Source: Acanthosoma haemorrhoidale (taxonomy: Eukaryota; Arthropoda; Insecta; Hemiptera; Acanthosomatidae). From it: a DNA stretch of 64,000 bases. Made by a program: the position numbers and the translations under genes. The number at the start of each line of letters is the position of its first letter. Within the stretch, counting starts at the first letter, position 1. Under the pieces are notes generated by a model that worked only from the letters and a program-made list of their open reading frames with translations, made no database searches and had not been told where the DNA came from. Shown here in pieces: positions 1 to 12,043 of this stretch. Location: NCBI GenBank assembly GCA_930367205.1, contig OV884013.1:87111333-87175332 (forward strand), in the 5' to 3' direction.

Positions 1-432
1 CTGTCGGAGCAATTTTCGATCAGATTTAGCGATTTCAAACACATGGAAGACTGTTTCAATTTATTTGCTACTCCAACAAAAAGTGATGTACAAAATGCTC
101 CAATACACTTGCAAATGGAGTTGATCGAGATTCAAGAAAACTCACTCCTAAAATCTAAATTTGAAGACGTGGAGTTGTGCGATTTCTACAAAAAATACCT
201 CGAAGAAGACCATTTTCCGCAGCTTAGAAAATTTGCAAGAAGATTGATTTGTGCGTTTGGCAGTACTTATAAATGCGAACAGTTCTTTTCATTGATGAAA
301 GTTAATAAATCAAAACATCGTACAAGGCTGACTGACGATAATTTGGAAAATTCTTTACGTCTTTGTACCAGTGGAATTAATCCAAACATCGATGAATTAG
401 TTTCCCAAATTCAAGCTCAAGTGTCTCATTGA
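1..432 (+). CDS. hAT-superfamily transposase, C-terminal part (5' end outside window)
   Basis: The frame is open from the first base and ends with TGA at 430-432, so only about 143 C-terminal codons are visible; the first Met is at 43. Counting from that Met, residues 61-110 carry the hAT dimerisation pattern: a hydrophobic helix, then CEQFFSLMKVNKSKHR and an LTDDNLENSLRL block. This resembles the ZBED5/GTF2IRD2-like branch of hAT transposases. In the family this segment mediates dimerisation and contains the end of the interrupted RNase H-like fold; the N-terminal zinc finger and catalytic residues would lie upstream, outside the window. AATAAA follows at 536-541. Codon use looks like an old autonomous element. 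Whether the whole gene is intact cannot be judged here. A domesticated hAT-derived host gene is the alternative. Confidence 0.72.
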   Translation: MSEQFSIRFSDFKHMEDCFNLFATPTKSDVQNAPIHLQMELIEIQENSLLKSKFEDVELCDFYKKYLEEDHFPQLRKFARRLICAFGSTYKCEQFFSLMKVNKSKHRTRLTDDNLENSLRLCTSGINPNIDELVSQIQAQVSH

Positions 433-689
433 TTTCGGTGTCGCTATTTAACTTTCGTAGTTTGTAACAATTCTAAATTTAACGATTTAATTTAATGCTG
501 TAGGTACCTATTTTTTCATTTCATTTTGTTATTTTAATAAATTGTGTTGTAATAACATTGTCGTATTATTTCATGGCTGACTGATATCTATCGCTAAAAA
601 TTATGAACACTACTTTAAAATGCACTACTTTTAAACGCGGCCCGCGAACGTATTTGCACACTAAAGTTTGGCCCATAACATGTCAAAGG
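433..689 (+). other. 3' flank and probable 3' end of the hAT element
   Basis: No coding sequence. It holds the AATAAA at 536-541, then a GC-rich patch around 637-675 with gcggcccgcgaacg and tttggccc, which would suit the subterminal or terminal part of a hAT element. The Jockey-like fragment starts directly after it, so the true terminal repeat cannot be fixed. Confidence 0.35.
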
Positions 690-1752
690 TTGCCCATACC
701 TGCTCTACAAGCTCAAAAGATACTTACAACAGACCCTTTTCCTACTCCTACAGTCCTACCTTTCAAACCGCTTCTTCCAAGTCCGCTGTGGCTTATAATA
801 TTCTAACTACTATCCCATAAAGGAAAAGTTTCACGGGGCAGTGCCTTGGGTCCCATCCTCTTTAAACTATACACCACTGATGTCCCCTCTACCCCCAATA
901 CCTTTTTGGCCAAATTTGCAAATGACGACACTCAAACCCTGATATAACATCCCACAACCTTCAAAAACACCTTGATGAGATCGTATATTGGTGCAACCAA
1001 TGGCTGATCAAAGTTAATGAAGCAAAATGTTCCCACATTACCTTCACCCTCTGTCGCAAGTCTAGTTTATTTTAATTCTATTCCTCTCCCTGTATCCGAA
1101 ACAGTATATTACTTAAGCCAATTTCGACATACGGTATAGAGCTATGGGGGACATCAAAAACGTCGAACATCAAGCGTATCCAATCTTTTCAATCAAACGT
1201 CCTGAGAACAATAGTAAATGCCTCTTATTACGTCAGCAACAAAACCCTTTATAACGATCTTAATATACCCTACATTCTTGAACTCATCCCTTCCAAGTTA
1301 ATGAAATTCGATAGTAGCCTATCCAACCACCCTAATTCCGTAGCACAGTCATTGCACTGCAACACTCATCCATATAATCCTCCTCGGAGACTAAAACGGC
1401 AGTGGCCTCGTGACCAGCTATAAATGCGTGACAGTGGGAGTCCTGTCAATGTCCAGTTTCTTCAATCATGTACTGAGCACATGTGGCTCTCGCGCTCTTC
1501 GTCAGCCTCCACTGGCTTGTATCCGGTGACGCGGCTGACGGAGGAGCGTGGGGGACCTCCCAAGACTCCGCTTCCTCTTTTGCATGCGAGAGAGGTGACA
1601 ACCATTTGGGAGGTATCTGGGCTCTTTCTAAATACTGTATGAATGAGCGGGTAAATGATGAATTGTAAATATGGTATGAATAGAACATTTATCTCAATTA
1701 CTTATTGCCTAATAAGGCAGATTGTAATTTTAGCACAATAAAGAAATAATAT
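690..1752 (+). mobile_element. Jk-A (Jockey-like non-LTR retrotransposon), 5'-truncated copy 1
   Basis: This is a degraded fragment of the dominant LINE in the window. It starts in the middle of the reverse transcriptase (peptide LLYKLKRYL family) and runs through fragments matching QVRCGLEYSNYY, GVPQGSVLGPI, the catalytic F-A-D-D region and the C-terminal block ending in a Trp-Pro-Arg-Asp-type motif near 1420. The 3' untranslated region at about 1424-1752 contains the family-specific string ggaggagcgtgggggac and an AATAAA near the end, followed by an AT-rich tail. Frameshifts and a deletion after the FADD region make it non-functional. The same 3' region recurs at 12772, 36371, 37765 and 56090, which is how its end was set. 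Confidence 0.8.
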
Positions 1753-3540
1753 ATATGATATAATAATAAATAACGGTAAGGCTGTTAATCTTTATACAAA
1801 CTACTGAGTGTTAGGAGTACTTATCCATAAGGGTGACAAAAACTTAGCGTTACATTGGGCCCGAAATTTCTTCCCTAAAGCAGGACCCTTATTATTGACG
1901 GTGATAATCTAATGTAAATTGCCACTAGAGAGACGAGACGTGGAGAGGGCGAGGAGGAAGATAGATGACAGATCGGATGATGAGACACCTGGGGGGCAGA
2001 GTCCCCTTTGTGACCCCCTTTGTGAAGAGGCCAGTACACAAAGGCCCACAAAGGCAATATGTCTTCCTTGACAACTCCTCCCGCCCGCTCTGCCATTTGT
2101 CATCCTAATGATCCTCTACTCTCCTCCTGCTGTATTCATAACCTCACCTTTTTAATTAAATACCCCCCCCTCTCCACAATCCAGTTCATGCGAATATTCG
2201 CCAGTCACTGTTACTGTTTCTCGCTAACAAATGCACAGTCGTATAGACACATGAGACACGTAGCTACCGTGAGATTGTCATCTCGCCATGACAGATTTAT
2301 CTACCGCCGGCATAATTACCGTCCTTATCTCGGCTTTTTGTTCCAGTCTCACATGAATAATTATCCAGTTAACTACACAGAGACGACAATAAAAGCCTTA
2401 CAATTGAAGAAGTAATGGCTGTTGTGCCTCTTATCTGTGGGATCGGCCATTTTGTCATAAAGGATAAAGGGCCTGTTATCTGATTAATTTTAGCTAGCTT
2501 TATCACTGGCATCTTAATGACGGAATAATTTTTTTAATTACCTCCACTCCATAGTTCGGGTTTATCAATCGTTCAAGGAATGCTTTTGTTCGTTGGGGTT
2601 ACCCCAACGTTTGTGTCCTAATGGATGGAGCGATCGGCAACTTCTGATTAAATAGTTGATAAACAATTTACAACTAATTGATAATTATATTACTAGCTAT
2701 ATTTGTTATAACTCACTGTCTAATATAGATAAAAAGAATTAAAATTGGAGAGATCGGGATGGTCCGAAAAACAACAATAATAAAATATATTAGCGCTTGA
2801 TGTTAATTTTTTTTAAAGAAGAAGCACTTATGTTAGTTTTTTAATGATTTACTTCAAGTGCTAACTTACATTTAATTAATGTAATTCACATCAAAGCGAG
2901 ACCCCTGCTCGGCTAGCTTAGTGTGTTTATGGCTTAAAAGAAGCTAAAATTATGAATATTAAACAAGTAACAATTCATTCACTGTTGTAAAAACATATTT
3001 TCGACTTGTGGTATGTTTCAGCTGGTTAGTGAAAAATAATCAGGCTTTTTACACATTGAAACAGATCCATTTAAACGAATTTCAATCTGCTTTAGTGCAT
3101 AGATATCTGTTATTTAAGTCTTTCAATACGGTTTGTGTCGGCTTAAGATGTAAATGGTACAACATTTGATGTTGAACTTTTGCAGGTCATTTGCGTAAAC
3201 TGTGCAATCAGTATCGATCTGCGCTTGTTTATGGTTGCATGAATCTTGTACATTACATATACAATACAACTTTTTTTTCTTTCACACGGATTAGAATTCT
3301 ATGAGCAATGAGATACAATACAACATTTATTTTTTTTTTAGCTCTGAAATTTTTAAGATTATGGATAAGGGAAAAAAATAAAGGAATTTATTTTGGGTGA
3401 GCGGATCCTTTTACTAGGAGTACCTGTTTGAAGGTGGAGTGAGGGAATTAATTAAGGAGTGTTGGAAGCCTCGGTAGAGGTGAAAATGTTGCGGTGCAGT
3501 GGTGAGAGTCCACTGAAGGCTGAGCCTAAAGTATCTCGAG
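1753..3540. other. Gene-free stretch with a GC-richer block at 1880-2640
   Basis: No supportable gene. The part at about 1880-2640 is richer in GC than its surroundings and contains several GATA-type sites (cttatctgtgg, gttatctgatt) and TAAT cores, as seen in conserved non-coding elements. A 118-codon frame at 2059-2415 shows no domain and is probably chance. The remaining DNA is AT-rich with homopolymer runs. Confidence 0.3.
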
Positions 3541-3557
3541 GCATGTAGTGCAAGCTC

Positions 3558-3609
3558 AACAATACAACACAATACATACATACGATACAATACATACTCG
3601 TATAATACA
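3558..3609 (+). repeat. Imperfect ACAATAC-type short tandem repeat
   Basis: The bases read as repeated variants of acaatac/atacata (aacaatacaacacaatacat and onward). Similar but shorter acaatac tracts lie near 3258 and 3313. It is a simple-sequence tract with no coding potential. Confidence 0.6.
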
Positions 3610-3665
3610 CCTCACGAGAGGTAAGATGTGTAACCTCTGTGGGATATTAGTAGGTAACGTCGAAC

Positions 3666-3670
3666 ACAAT
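3666..3670. repeat. Left target-site duplication of solo LTR A (ACAAT)
   Basis: ACAAT directly precedes the LTR and is repeated directly after it at 4488-4492. Confidence 0.8.
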
Positions 3671-4487
3671 TGTCGGGGGCGTCACTAGGGGAGTGCCTAA
3701 TCACTCTAGCCCTGGTGACAAGTGCGGATTGTTGTAGTTTATAACATGGACCATGTTCCATGTAGGCGTTAATATCTGACTCCATTTATTGATAGGGATG
3801 TGTCCCGACAATACACTGTGTTCAGGAGAGAGGTTCAGAGGTTTCATAAAGAGTAAGACCAGTTTTCAGAGTTCGGGCGGGAGATCGGCAGCGTAATAGT
3901 ACAAGTCGTCAGAGGGTCTGCTAAAGGCTGTGAGAGGAGGTGACTGCCCAGAGGTGTGGCAGAGAGAGTGTAGACTAGTAGAAGATTCCAGGGCCCCGGG
4001 GCCCTGGAGTATCGCGACCAGGTGATAGCGGCTGTCTAGATGCAGAGACTGGAGAAGAGTGCCTCTACAGGGCGAAACTCCTTGATTTAAATATAATCTC
4101 CCCTTCCTAGTGGAAGGCGGAGCCGATGAAAGGTTTTTTTTTATTATGCCCAGGTGGCCAATACCCCTTAAGTTTATGACTGTTGGCCTAAAAGGGTGTG
4201 TTTTATGATGTCATACCTACCAAGGTACGTGATCGCTCGTCGCCTAAAGGACTGTTTCTGGCATGATTTTATGACCGCCAGAGGTCTACCGTGTTCGTTT
4301 TATTAGGGGCAGGTGGCTTACCCTCACAGGTTGTATTGCAGGACCTTCGACCCTCTGTTACTTGTTTCACGACTACCGACCTCTCTATGATTTATCACAA
4401 GAAGTTTACAACGATTTTCATTTATATTATAATACATTATGCACCAGAGTACAGGGTAATTTACATATGTGGTTGGCAATCGCTACA
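3671..4487 (-). mobile_element. Solo LTR of family LTR-S, copy A (817 bp, 5-bp target duplication)
   Basis: On the + strand it begins TGTCGGG and ends CTACA, the TG...CA ends of an LTR. It is flanked by ACAAT at 3666-3670 and again at 4488-4492, the 5-bp duplication typical of Ty3/Gypsy integration. A second solo copy with its own different duplication lies at 40568-41363, and a third copy with a primer-binding site lies at 46131-46620. The third copy shows the element reads on the minus strand, so this LTR is also oriented minus. It contains a perfect 20-bp palindrome at 3988-4007. A 113-codon frame at 4291-4632 overlaps its end and is not a gene. No internal element sequence remains, so it is the product of LTR-LTR recombination. 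Confidence 0.85.
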
Positions 4488-7229
4488 ACAATCTTTGGAT
4501 TTTCCAGATTATTTCTTGACTTTTAGAACAAGGTTTTCAATCACGGTGTTTACTCTTTATGAAGGGGGAAAAACGCCTTTTACGCCACAAGCTGTAAAAA
4601 AACAAACAAAAGAGAACGCTGAGTTGAGTTAGTGAAAAACACAGGTTTAATCTTCCAATAGTATTGGACAACTGGTCCGATAGAATTCAATAAAGGACAA
4701 TATGTAGAATTGTTTATTCAACAGTCCATGCACATAAAAGCAAGAACACACGTGTGCTAATTTATACATTGAATATTATACATATTAGATACCAGCATAG
4801 ATGGAGGACAGTGAAATATTTGTTATTATTTTATTAATATCCTACTTAACATCATGGGGCTAAAGATAAAACTTACTAAGTAAAAAAACAAGATTCTGAG
4901 AAAACGATTAATTCAAAAACGATTAAAATTCCTTGGTTCTAACATTATTTTATCAACTTAAGTTATAACCCTTCACCAGTCTACGTTCTCATATGCTTAT
5001 TATATATTATTACTCTCAGGATAAATAATTACAAAAACTACAAGGCTAGATTGCTTAATTTAATTAATAAAATAAAAATAATTATAAAAAAGTTTTATGC
5101 AAATCAAATAATAAAGATTTAACTTAGTGTGTTTCACCAGTCAAGATATCTTTTTTTTGTGATTAAGAAAATCTGAAAATCGATAAAACTATTTTTGGGT
5201 TATCATTAATTGATTCATTTACCCTTTATTATTTTTCTTTGGGAATTTTTCATTTCTAGCATCATCGGTGCATCGAATTCAACTTCCATAAATATCATGC
5301 CTCTAAAAAAGAACCGGTCGAGCTCAAGTAGCCAATTTTTCAATTCGATTATCTTTTGCTTTTTGGAATACATTATCGTTATTACTATATTAATATTTTA
5401 CTAAGATTCTATCTTAATTTTGCATAACGAACTTCTAGTTCTACTGTGCGCCGTAGTAAGCAACAATATAAATCTAGTCATGACATTTGAATCCCACGAG
5501 TTTATGTCAAGCACATATGATAAGTCTTCAAGACTTGAATTAACATAGTAATTACATGTCTGGATGTCTAAAGCAGACCTTTTTATTTTAGTTAATTGAT
5601 CGGTACGCGGCAAGACAGGTTCTCGTTTTGTCTTCGGTCTTGACAAATAAGCAACTCAAGGGCAGAGGTATTACTATAATTAATGGCAATTGAATGCAGA
5701 TTACAGATGCCAGTCTGGACACTTGAAAAAAGATTCGAAAAATACCAAAGGGGATAGTTATGAAATCACCTTTTCCGCGGTGGATTTAGCAATGAGATGT
5801 AACTATTAAAGATAAATCTCAGGATGAACTTTCCATGGCTGGTTGGAGCATTGACAGTTACAAATCGGTTTAGAAATTCATTGATTAAATCCATTTACAT
5901 ATTTACTTTCTCTGTTACTTTAAGTATTAATAATATCCAACATGTATTTTACCAATGTCTTTAAAAAGAAGAATCAATATAAAGAGATAGCTATTTGCGA
6001 GATCTTCACACTTTATTCATAATATATATTTCACGATACCAATTTTTACTCAGTATTATTATGACTAATTTTTGACCAACACGGAACCATATTTAATTTA
6101 GGGCCGCTATTCTAACATATATGTGGAAATGACAATTGCTCATTACAGGTTTGAAAGTAACATTTTATTTAATATATCTAAAAGATATTCTTTTTATAAT
6201 ATTTACCACCAATTATAATACTTATCGCCAATTATTAGCTAAATCTTATTTTTAAAAATATAAAAAGATGAATAAATAGAATAGAAATAAATGGATGTGA
6301 AAGCAATATCGAGTGAGTTGGGTATTTTTAATTTTACACAATCGTGTATTTGTCCCTAAACATTGACAAATTTAAAAAATATTTTTAAAACCAATAAAAT
6401 TTTTTTAAAATAAATCCTTGAAGGAAAAAATAAGTTCATATTTCAGCCAGACCAGGTAACTTACTCGGTCAAGACCCGTGACCGTGAAAACTCTCCAAAA
6501 CGTTTTAGCCTAAGACTACTATACTACTAACTATTTTTTGACACATTTAAAATGACCTGAAGAGGTGAATTGGTCAAGCTCAAGAAATAGATATCAAGAT
6601 CAAAGAGGTTTAGGTGCGATGTTGACGAATGTGCCACCTGTACTAAATCCTTCAGTGCAGTGCATTTTTGTGTTGTTTATTTTTATTTATTGAAAGCCAG
6701 GTGGTGTAGATTTATTTTCCTCCTATTACCTTATCATCTGTATATACATGAATTTATTATTACATTCCTAGGTATTTAATAATAATCGAAGTTGGTTATA
6801 TGTATCTTAGTTATGATACTTCACTCTATTTAGTCTGAACTTAATTGTTTTATTGATAAAACATTTATTATATAAAAACATGGTTTATTATTTTGTGTTT
6901 ATTCATTACAACATCGTATGGTGTGGAATTTATCCTTGATCCACGAACATACCAGAAACACTAGCAAGGGCTTACAGCTTGTTGTCAACATCAATATAAA
7001 AAAACAATCTTTTGTAATTAAATAAACTCTAAAACTTTATTTGCGAAATAATAAGGTTAATAAATATAAATCGACTATCGGTCGAGAAGATGTGAGGATT
7101 CTTGAGAAACGAAGTTTTTTCTGGACTTATTTTTTTTCTATACTTCCAGTTACTGTATTTTAACAAGAATTAATAAGCATGTTTTGTGATGTCGTGGAAT
7201 AAATCTTTAAAATTTCAGATCGCTCATAA

Positions 7230-7560
7230 AATATAAATAAAGGCGTCTCTCTCCTGACAGGCTTTGGCGTTGCTGAAAAGCCTTAACTTTCGATTCCCTA
7301 AAACATAAATACTGCATCAGGCTGTGCTGCTGTCGTTCGAAAAAACATTTCCCGCTGATAGCTTCCGCCATGCTGAGCGAGGGTCCTCTGAAAGAAGGGC
7401 TTGATTGATTCCTAGCTAACGAGGATAAGGGATGGCCGTTATGATGAATGGTAGCGCCATCAATATCTTTCAGGTGTCATCCTCTTTAAGTTGAAGTCAT
7501 CAATCTGATGCAAGAAGTATAGCCAATGTGGGTGTAAGCAACTCAAACGTTTGTGGCCAA
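7230..7560. promoter_or_regulatory. Candidate conserved non-coding element
   Basis: This block is visibly richer in GC than the kilobases around it. It has no long open frame, no repeat copy elsewhere in the window and no transposon motif. It carries ttgattgattcc and an aaggataaggg-type sequence resembling homeodomain-cofactor and nuclear-receptor sites. Sequence complexity alone suggests constraint; cross-species conservation is not visible here. Confidence 0.25.
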
Positions 7561-8180
7561 TAGCTCAATCACATCTTGATCTTATTTCCTCTAAAACAAT
7601 TTGTTTTAAAGGAACAAAAGGGAAGTTTTACTTTCAAACCAATATATAGCAATTGTATTTCATCTGTCGGTTATGTTGTGTGACGTGAGTCAATAAAATT
7701 CAGGTCAAATGTTACCTTATAGAATTAAGTATTAAAATTAAGCGTTAAAATTGCTAAGCTAATTAAGTAATTGCAGTACTCAAATACATGTTATTTATTT
7801 ATCGTTAAAATCTGTTGATGGTAGGTTTACTATACTCCTCAGTTTAATTCCATTTGTCCAATTTGTTTCATTAACTGTTTGTATATGTTCACTTTTTTGT
7901 CAAGAGCAAGATTTGAGTTTCTACTCAACACGTGTTTAATCCTTGTACTGCATGAGGGTTCTACGTCAGTATTTTGTCCAGATGAAAGCCTAGGCATCTA
8001 ACAGGGTTAGATGTGGTAAGCGGTATCGAATTGACTGCTGTACAGAATCCTCATCGAAGGGTGAATGCCGTGTGTTCGCATTTAAACTAACTACCATGAT
8101 CAACCCCAGCTAACATAAACTTAAAGATATTACAAAAATATCATGGAGTTGACATGAAACCCGGCTATTTAAGATATCTA

Positions 8181-8909
8181 TTATTTTAGCTGTGTAAATT
8201 TCTTTGCAGAACCATACACAAAGTCACAGGAATGAAATTTGGTGAGTACCTGAATGAAATAAAAGTCTCTCACTTCAGGTTCAAGAAAAGATCCCAGGGG
8301 AACAATGTATATAAAAATAGTCACTCCTTCATAGTTTATGTATAAGATAAAAATACAGCAAGAATATTTCACGGCGTCATAAAGAGGGACAGATAAACAA
8401 AACGCTGAGACGGGCGAAACGACTGGACTGTCACAAACTACTTGGCAGAGAGCTGGGCCTGGCTCCCTACCAGGGCCCTGTCTCCCGGCACCAGGGGCCC
8501 ATCTGTTCTGCCACTTCTTCACCAGCCCAGGATATAGTCCCCTGTGAATTAGCTCTTTCATTAGAAGAGGGGACCCCGACCTGCCAGTAGGAATAAATAA
8601 CAGCCAATTAGTGCACTTTATAAAAAAAAGACGCCCAAACACAGCTCTTGGTGAGGTTGAAATAGAATTGTCTTCCGAGACGAACAGACCGAAGGCTGTG
8701 GTTCTACTTCCATTCCAGCCACTGCGAGAAATTTTCCACCTCTCTGTTCTTTTATAGATGTAGGCAAAATGATTCAATCGATCTGAACTTTTCCAATCAG
8801 ATAACAAATTGGGACCGCCTTGCGTAATAAAAAAATACATTCGTTGGCCCGCACAGCCCGCAAGACAGACTGGTCTAATCAAAGAGATTTTAAAATGTCC
8901 CAGTTTCAT
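8181..8909 (-). other. GC-richer island with a 242-codon open frame of uncertain meaning
   Basis: A minus-strand frame of 242 codons covers an island whose centre (about 8400-8550) is clearly GC-rich, in otherwise AT-rich DNA. The translation shows no recognised domain. Its middle is rich in Gly, Pro and Arg, and its C-terminal part reads like translated AT-rich non-coding sequence. GC-rich DNA lowers the chance of stops, so the frame may be accidental and the island may be a regulatory element instead. No repeat copy occurs elsewhere in the window. If coding, it would be one exon or a small orphan gene starting at the ATG complement at 8907-8909. Confidence 0.2.
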
Positions 8910-11329
8910 TGCTAATTAACGTCTTATTTTTTGTCTTCCAACAAGTCATTCACAAGCACATTCATATTATTAATGTTAGTGGTGTCTGACTTACTACCTG
9001 ATATATTTAAATCGAGCTGTTGCATCTTAAGGGAAACCTGTATATAATGTAGCGATGCTACAGGAAATACAAAAATAATTTGTAAGATTCGCCTGAGGAT
9101 CTATAATTATATATAATTATCTGTAAATTTAAAGGGGCTATGAAAGAAAAAAAAAAGGGGAAATCAGAATACACCAGGTGACTTGGTCTCCTGGTTGTCT
9201 CTTAGAATCGGCCCACCACAGTCTCCAAATGGCAAAAGAACCACATCCTTGTTTTTTCCCCTTTAACTGTTTGGTTGAATGTCATAAACTTGATAAGGGA
9301 AGCCTTTTTTCAATGTTTATAATACATTCAAAATTTTGAATACTAATTGGAAGGCAGCTGGTGGTTGTTTCCTTAAACTTTCCATACCCATGTGCAACAT
9401 ATGGATTTGAGTGGACTGGAGAATTATATATTTTTATATTTCCGTCTATCCTAGGCCTTTTAGACAATGTTTTGAAGAATTATATGTAATATATCCCAAA
9501 GGTTTAGTTTCTATGAAATGAAATAAATTATTACTTTTAAATATATATATTTTATTGAAAATAAAATAATTGAAATTGTGTTTACAATTAAATTTTGAAA
9601 TGATCTTTTTTAATACGATTGCAATAAAAACAATAATGGTGAAAAAGATTGATTACACCTCACTAACGCATACCTATTAGAGAGAGCGTCAGAGGTCGGT
9701 CTTAAGTCCTTCAGCTGGAGCTCCTGTGGTTCAATCGATCATACTAAATCTAGCTTGGGGCTAAGTGAGCCTTATTTTTCAAGAAATGCAATGCTCGATA
9801 CAACAGTTGCTGCTCGTTCCATTTTGTCTTAAGGCTCACTGTCTTTATTTGTTGTTGGTCAGTATCATTTTCATTCTGCCCTTCCTTGGAAAACCTTGGG
9901 AGGGGGGTAATAAATTTTCCCTTTTTGATCGTTTTTTTTTTTTTTTTTCAATTTGACCATTTACCCCTCCCTGCCTTTTACGCACCTCTTTTAGAAAAAA
10001 TCCGTGGGCTGTTTTTGGCGTAAGTCCCTTAAGGGCTTTCTATGTAACTATGTTGTTTGATTTTCATACATTACAAAATTTTAATAAATAGACAGTAGAT
10101 AGAGAGTTAGGCCCACCTGATAAAAGTGATCATATAACCGTTAAAAAAAAACAAAAACAGTATACCTGTAACAGCAGTAAAAGCCAAAACGCAACAGTAA
10201 TGTTTTCAGAAATAAGGGCTTGTACCAAAGAATTCGAATGTCCTCAATGACACCACAGCCCTAAATCTCCTTTGGGCAATCAAAAGTTCATTAATATCAT
10301 GACACCGGCTTGTTCAATTACTCTTTTGATCGGCAGCATTAAAGTGATTTCGGAACTGAAAATTGTACATAAAATCTGACCTGTGGCTTGATAAATCTAT
10401 AAAAATTAAGATAAGCGGGTTTGTTAGGGTAATATGCCACGACTTTTTCACGTTTGAATTTTTATAGCATACTTCCTATTATGTTATGTTATCAAAAACA
10501 TAAAAATTCTTCTTGAGTATTCTTAATTGTACCAATAAAATTTCAGATTTATCATTTTTACGATTTCTATTCTAGAACAAAGCTAACCGATGCAAGGCGA
10601 TTGTTCGAACCTGTTAAAAAGAGGAACTTCTCACTTTAGGATCACTAAAAATAATCTTTTAATGAATTTAAAACTGAAGAAGAAATAAAGTAAGATGGTT
10701 AAATATTTTGGAGAATTCTTAACAGCTGATGTGGTTGACGATGTAAGACGTTTGTGGTTGACAAACGTGTACTGTTGAAAGCTCTTGTCAATTTTTTTTT
10801 AATAGAATCGACTATTGGTGTTATTTAAAACGTAAATCATACCACATCTTCCAGTGTAACACCGCAATGTATAAGATTAAGAAATGCTTAGCAAATGCAA
10901 AAATGTGGACATGGTAGAAATCAAAGAAGGGGCAGTTATCTCCCCTAGAATTCTCCTCCGAGTTCTTTCGACAAGATACTTATTTGAAAACCATTCTCTT
11001 TGTAAAATGAAAGAATAATAAATCATTTATTTATCATCATATACTCTTACAGTTCTTCATACTATCTCATATTCTACGTGTTGGCGTATCCGGATTTGGA
11101 GAGGATATTTTGTGAATTCTGTTGGCATTTGATGTTTACGCATTTCACGAACCATTAAAATAAGACTTCCCCCACTTTTTTAGCAAATAATTACACTCTA
11201 CATCCTATTCAAGATTCTTTAAAAAATAGCATAATTACTTAATGGGTTTTTAATAGTGGATTTTCATATTGCGATACTCTTTACTAATCGTCCATAATCT
11301 ATTTGTGTACTTGCAATGCCACTTACACA

Positions 11330-11700
11330 GTATGAGAGCCCTTCAATCACTCCCTAATGATATATGCCAGAGACAGTCCAACCATTATCTTCCACACTAA
11401 TGGATTTACAAATTTGTATTCCAAGGAGCCAGGCTGCGAGGACGTTGCCGATCACCTACCGTCATAATTGCGTAATTACCTATCATTTACCATAGTTACA
11501 GCGCTGGCCTATCTTTATAGAGCCATTGTGAGCAATTTATTTTGATTGCATCGACGCTATAAATAATTCATGGGGCTAATGCAATTGTTTAGCCACTTTT
11601 GTTTAAAACTCCTGGGCAATTTGTAATTTGCATTGACAATGAAGTTGTGGGAGCCATTTACGAATCATTGATATCATAGCAGTGGATAGTATCGAATGAT
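11330..11700. promoter_or_regulatory. Candidate enhancer-like block with many homeodomain-type cores
   Basis: The block is dense in TAAT/ATTA cores and in motifs resembling Hox-cofactor sites (ttgattgcatcg, tttatag, ctaatgcaatt). It has balanced composition, no open frame and no second copy in the window. This pattern is typical of conserved developmental enhancers in insect gene deserts. The motif matches are short and non-specific. Confidence 0.3.
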
Positions 11701-12043
11701 TATTGGCATGCTTGATAAATTGCAGACCTGTGTTAGATAAATAATTCTGACATTTGATGGGGGTTCACCGAGGTGTACAGCTGTACTCACTTTGCATATC
11801 TGACATGCCATAAATCCCTGAGACATTTGCTTCACATAGACATGTTCAGAACTAAACAAGCGAAAGGTACTTAATTGGGGATAACTCTGGAATAGTTGTA
11901 TATACATATTGCATTTGAAAGTACCTATAAAAGGCTAAATGCCATAAATTTGGAACAAGTAATTAAAACAGATAAGATGATGGAATCCGCACAAAAGAGA
12001 ATGAACTAAATTTAAAACATATAGCAGAGAAGTTTTATGGTTC

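Larger units (their letters stand above)
4493..11929. other. 7.4-kb AT-rich gene-free stretch with three islands
   Basis: No gene or element can be supported. Most is AT-rich with homopolymers, including an AT tract at 9540-9552 and a T tract near 9930-9950. Three stretches differ in composition: 7230-7560, 8380-8910 and 11330-11700, listed separately. Short frames at 5210-5404, 5401-5646, 9282-9467, 9765-9956, 11674-11907 and 11935-12210 have no domain, no start context and no repeat match. Confidence 0.5.

Noticed and set aside
2059..2415. 118-codon + strand frame
   Set aside because: No motif, low-complexity Cys/His/Ser composition, overlapped by frames on the other strand; more likely a GC-richer non-coding block.
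4291..4632. 113-codon + strand frame
   Set aside because: It lies largely inside solo LTR A and has no domain; the LTR with its 5-bp duplication explains the sequence.
9661..9745. tRNA-like sequence with ggttcaatcgatc
   Set aside because: No A box at the right distance and no foldable acceptor stem.
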